Origin: Aliikangiella sp965214955
GTDB taxonomy: Bacteria; Pseudomonadota; Gammaproteobacteria; Enterobacterales; Kangiellaceae
Assembly: GCA_965214955.1 (NCBI GenBank)
Contig: CBDCCU010000009.1
Location: 1,178,001 to 1,242,000, forward strand
Length of the DNA stretch: 64,000 nt
Direction of reading: 5' to 3'
Positions 61,462-64,000 of the stretch are shown one piece after another. Position 1 is the first letter of the stretch. Each line of letters opens with the position of its first letter. The notes under the pieces are model-generated. The model was not told the origin of the DNA and did not search any database. It saw nothing but the letters and a program-made list of their open reading frames with translations. The translations under genes and the position numbers were made by a program.

Positions 61462-64000
61462 ATGATCACTGATAACCAATCTTTACCCATTTCTAAGCCA
61501 AATAACTGCTGGGAAACGGCTAAGATCTATTGGCAAACGAATTTGTCGGCCGATTTATTCCAACTTATTGAGCAAATTAGCGCAATAAGCCCTTTTGTTA
61601 AAAAAGTATTTTCTCGTTATCCTGTTATTTGTGCAGAATATTTAGTATGGCAAAACCAAACCGAAAATCACGTCTTTGCCAGTGAGCTTAGCGAGCATTA
61701 TCAAAACTTTTCTCAAGATAACTCGGTATTAACCGAAGCTTTGGCAATGAAAAAACTGCGAGTATTTCGCTATTGTCAAAGTGCGGTTATTGCACTTAAG
61801 GAGTTGGCAGGGCAATACAAGGTTGAGTGTAGCGCTTATCGCATTAGTGTATTAGCCGATTTAATGATTAAAACAAGTAGTCATTATGCCGCCGAACTAT
61901 TAAAGCCGCGTTTTGGTAGTGCAGTTAATGCAAAAGGTGAGCAACAAAACTTATTAGTATTAGGCATGGGAAAGCTTGGTGGGTTAGAGCTTAATTTTTC
62001 CTCGGATATTGATTTAATCTTTTTTTACCAAAGTGGTGGACAATCCATAGGGGCTGGCAGAAGTATTGATAATAGCCGGTATTTTCAGAAGCTTGCGGTA
62101 TTAATGATAAAGCTACTAGATGAAGTGAGCGAAGATGGCTTTGTGTATCGGGTTGATATGCGGCTTAGACCCTACGGTGATTCTGGTGCTCTTGTAATGA
62201 CTCTTTCGCAGGCTGAAGATTATTATCAAGAGCAAGGTCGCGAATGGGAAAGGTTTGCCATGGTAAGAGCAAGAGTGATAACAGGGGCACCTGCAGAGCA
62301 AACAGCACTGGTAAAAATTTTACAACCATTTTGTTTTCGCAAGTATATTGACTACGGTGTGATTGATTCTATTCGTAGCATGAAATCAATGATTGTGCGC
62401 GAGGTTAATCGTAAAGGATTAACCAACAATATAAAGCTTGGTGCAGGCGGAATTAGAGAAATTGAATTTATTGTGCAAGCATTGCAGCTTATTCAAGGTG
62501 GGCGCGACAAACAGTTAACCGAAAAAAATATCTTAACCGTTTTACCATCAATTGTTGCGGCTAAGTTATTACCACAATCAACCTCAGAAATTTTAGCTAA
62601 TGCTTACCGATTTTTAAGGCGAATTGAGCATTGCATTCAAGAGCTTGACGAAAAACAAACCCATCAGCTGCCAAGTTCTCAAGCAGAACAAAACATTATT
62701 GCTGAGGTTATGGGGTTTGCAGATTGGCATACTTTTACCCAATGCTTACAGCAACACCAAAGCGCGGTTAATTATCACTTTAGTGAGCTACTAGGAGAAG
62801 AGAGAAATCGCGCAGTGACTCAAGATGATTTTTATCAATCGCTGTTTGAAGGACATATTAATGCCAAGCAGTTGAGTGAAAAAGTTACCGCCGAATGCAA
62901 CAAATCTTATAGCGCAGAAGAGGCTACTCAGTTTTTAGAGCGGCTTAATGCTTTTGTTACTAGCTCACAGGTAATCAGTTTAAGTGCGCGCGGTGCCGAG
63001 CGAGTAAAAACTTTTTTTCCTGTATTGCTTTCAGCTTGTTTAAAAATGCCTGAGCCACAAGTTGCGTTAAATCGTACTTTAATCATTATTCAAGCCATTC
63101 TTAAACGCACCGCTTATTTAGATTTATTAAGCGAAAATCAGCCCATTTTGTTTCATTTAGTGGAACTTGCAAGTAAGAGTGAATGGATTGTAAAGCGATT
63201 ATCAGAGCATCCCATTTTATTTGATGAGCTGCTTTATCCCAATAGTTTATACGCACCTTTGCAATCGGCTGATTTAGAGTCAGAGTTGCGACAAAGTTTA
63301 CTAAGAGTTTCTAATAATGATGAAGAAGATCTACTTGATAGTTTGCGAGCTTTTAAACAAATTAATGAGCTAAGGGTAGCGGCTGCCTTACTAGCCGAGC
63401 GTTTAAGTATTTCGCAAGTAAGCCGTTATTTAAGCGAGTTGGCTCAGGTGATTTTAAATATTGCTATAGAGCTAGCATGGAAAATGATTACCCCAAAGCA
63501 TGGTAAACCGCAGTCATTAGCTGATGGTGATGGTAATAGTCTTAGTGATAGCGATTTTGGCTTTGCGGTGATTGGTTATGGCAAACTTGGCGGCATGGAA
63601 TTAGGTTTTGGCTCTGATTTAGATTTGGTGTTTTTATTTAATCAGCCAGTTGATGAATCAACCAATGGTAAACGATCACTCAACAATAGCCGTTTTTATA
63701 CGCGGCTTGCTCAAAAACTTATTCATATATTGTCCACCCGCACCAATTTGGGCTTGCTTTATGAGGTTGATATGCGTTTGCGTCCATCGGGCGCATCGGG
63801 GCTTTTGGTTAGCCATATTGAGGCTTACCAAGAATATCAAATGGAATCTGCTTGGACATGGGAGCATCAAGCGCTCATTAGAGCGCGTTTTGTTGCAGGT
63901 GATTATAAGTTATTACCTGAATTTGAAGCCGCCAGAAATGCCGCCCTTAAAAAATCTCGCGACCTTAGCCAGCTAAAACAAGATGTGATTGATATGCGAG
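61462..64000 (+). CDS. glnE: Glutamine synthetase adenylyltransferase/removase GlnE, 5' part
   Basis: Bifunctional enzyme that adenylylates and de-adenylylates glutamine synthetase. The reading is open from ATG 61462 to the window end (about 846 of some 950 codons). The first nucleotidyltransferase site GMGKLGGLELNFSSDIDLIF is at about residue 168, and the second, GYGKLGGMELGFGSDLDLVF, at about 704. The regulatory helical domain lies between. No frameshift: both sites are in the same frame. The ATG has no strong ribosome site. Confidence 0.95.
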   Translation, partial: MITDNQSLPISKPNNCWETAKIYWQTNLSADLFQLIEQISAISPFVKKVFSRYPVICAEYLVWQNQTENHVFASELSEHYQNFSQDNSVLTEALAMKKLRVFRYCQSAVIALKELAGQYKVECSAYRISVLADLMIKTSSHYAAELLKPRFGSAVNAKGEQQNLLVLGMGKLGGLELNFSSDIDLIFFYQSGGQSIGAGRSIDNSRYFQKLAVLMIKLLDEVSEDGFVYRVDMRLRPYGDSGALVMTLSQAEDYYQEQGREWERFAMVRARVITGAPAEQTALVKILQPFCFRKYIDYGVIDSIRSMKSMIVREVNRKGLTNNIKLGAGGIREIEFIVQALQLIQGGRDKQLTEKNILTVLPSIVAAKLLPQSTSEILANAYRFLRRIEHCIQELDEKQTHQLPSSQAEQNIIAEVMGFADWHTFTQCLQQHQSAVNYHFSELLGEERNRAVTQDDFYQSLFEGHINAKQLSEKVTAECNKSYSAEEATQFLERLNAFVTSSQVISLSARGAERVKTFFPVLLSACLKMPEPQVALNRTLIIIQAILKRTAYLDLLSENQPILFHLVELASKSEWIVKRLSEHPILFDELLYPNSLYAPLQSADLESELRQSLLRVSNNDEEDLLDSLRAFKQINELRVAAALLAERLSISQVSRYLSELAQVILNIAIELAWKMITPKHGKPQSLADGDGNSLSDSDFGFAVIGYGKLGGMELGFGSDLDLVFLFNQPVDESTNGKRSLNNSRFYTRLAQKLIHILSTRTNLGLLYEVDMRLRPSGASGLLVSHIEAYQEYQMESAWTWEHQALIRARFVAGDYKLLPEFEAARNAALKKSRDLSQLKQDVIDMR

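Overview
The window is a stretch of bacterial chromosome from a gammaproteobacterium with low G+C content and dense, mostly co-oriented housekeeping genes. Evidence for the group is the complete Tol-Pal operon, the ndk-rlmN-pilF-rodZ-ispG-hisS-yfgM-bamB-der string, sspA/sspB after petABC, the EpmA/EpmB branch of EF-P modification, and rsmF, lemA and glnE. From memory, several local orders (ybgC-tol-queE-queC; serB next to fimX, a PilZ gene, psd and motAB) resemble Pseudomonas more than enterics, although the base composition is much lower. A marine Oceanospirillales/Kangiellaceae-like host is a guess, not a demonstrated placement.

Layout. 0.1-5.5 kb: cell-envelope Tol-Pal operon closed by a strong terminator. 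5.7-8.8 kb: queuosine precursor genes queE and queC split by a 7-bp tandem repeat, then a crotonase and a metallo-beta-lactamase-fold protein. 8.8-13.0 kb: a repeat-rich stretch with a tandem palindromic array, a divergent membrane protein/CadC-like regulator pair, a 522-bp element with 38-bp inverted ends, ndk, and a second palindromic array. 13.0-22.7 kb: rlmN to der. 22.8-28.2 kb: a six-gene cluster that looks like a polyprenyl-phosphate arabinose (DprE1/DprE2-type) pathway with a GtrA protein and a GT-C transferase. 28.5-32.4 kb: cytochrome bc1 (petABC) and sspAB. 33.7-38.3 kb: four consecutive genes (acr3-like, isoaspartyl peptidase, smp/ytjB-like, serB) that are all frameshifted, each time by one extra base in a homopolymer. 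38.4-42.5 kb: a FimX-like protein with degenerate GGDEF and EAL motifs and a PilZ protein. 42.8-49.0 kb: epmB/efp/epmA, a cold-shock gene with a good promoter and long leader, psd, a 266-bp MITE-like element, motA and motB. 49.1-64.0 kb: a dual GAF-GGDEF-EAL protein, gluQ, an OPT transporter, a DHFR-like protein, thpR, a CYTH-CHAD triphosphatase, an SH3/coiled-coil membrane protein, rsmF, lemA, and glnE cut by the window end.

How it works together. Most genes are core functions: envelope constriction, tRNA modification, translation fidelity and rescue of polyproline stalling, isoprenoid and phospholipid synthesis, respiration and nitrogen control. Several point to a motile, surface-active cell: PilF and FimX imply type IV pili, MotA/MotB a proton-driven flagellum, and three genes handle cyclic di-GMP. 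The arabinose cluster would supply an activated D-arabinofuranose donor for a surface glycan or glycoprotein. The intergenic spaces hold several kinds of small repeats: two 7-bp arrays, two tandem palindrome arrays, a TATACCCGTTCT inverted-repeat family in three forms, and a larger inverted-repeat element. No tRNA, rRNA, CRISPR array, prophage or complete insertion sequence was seen.
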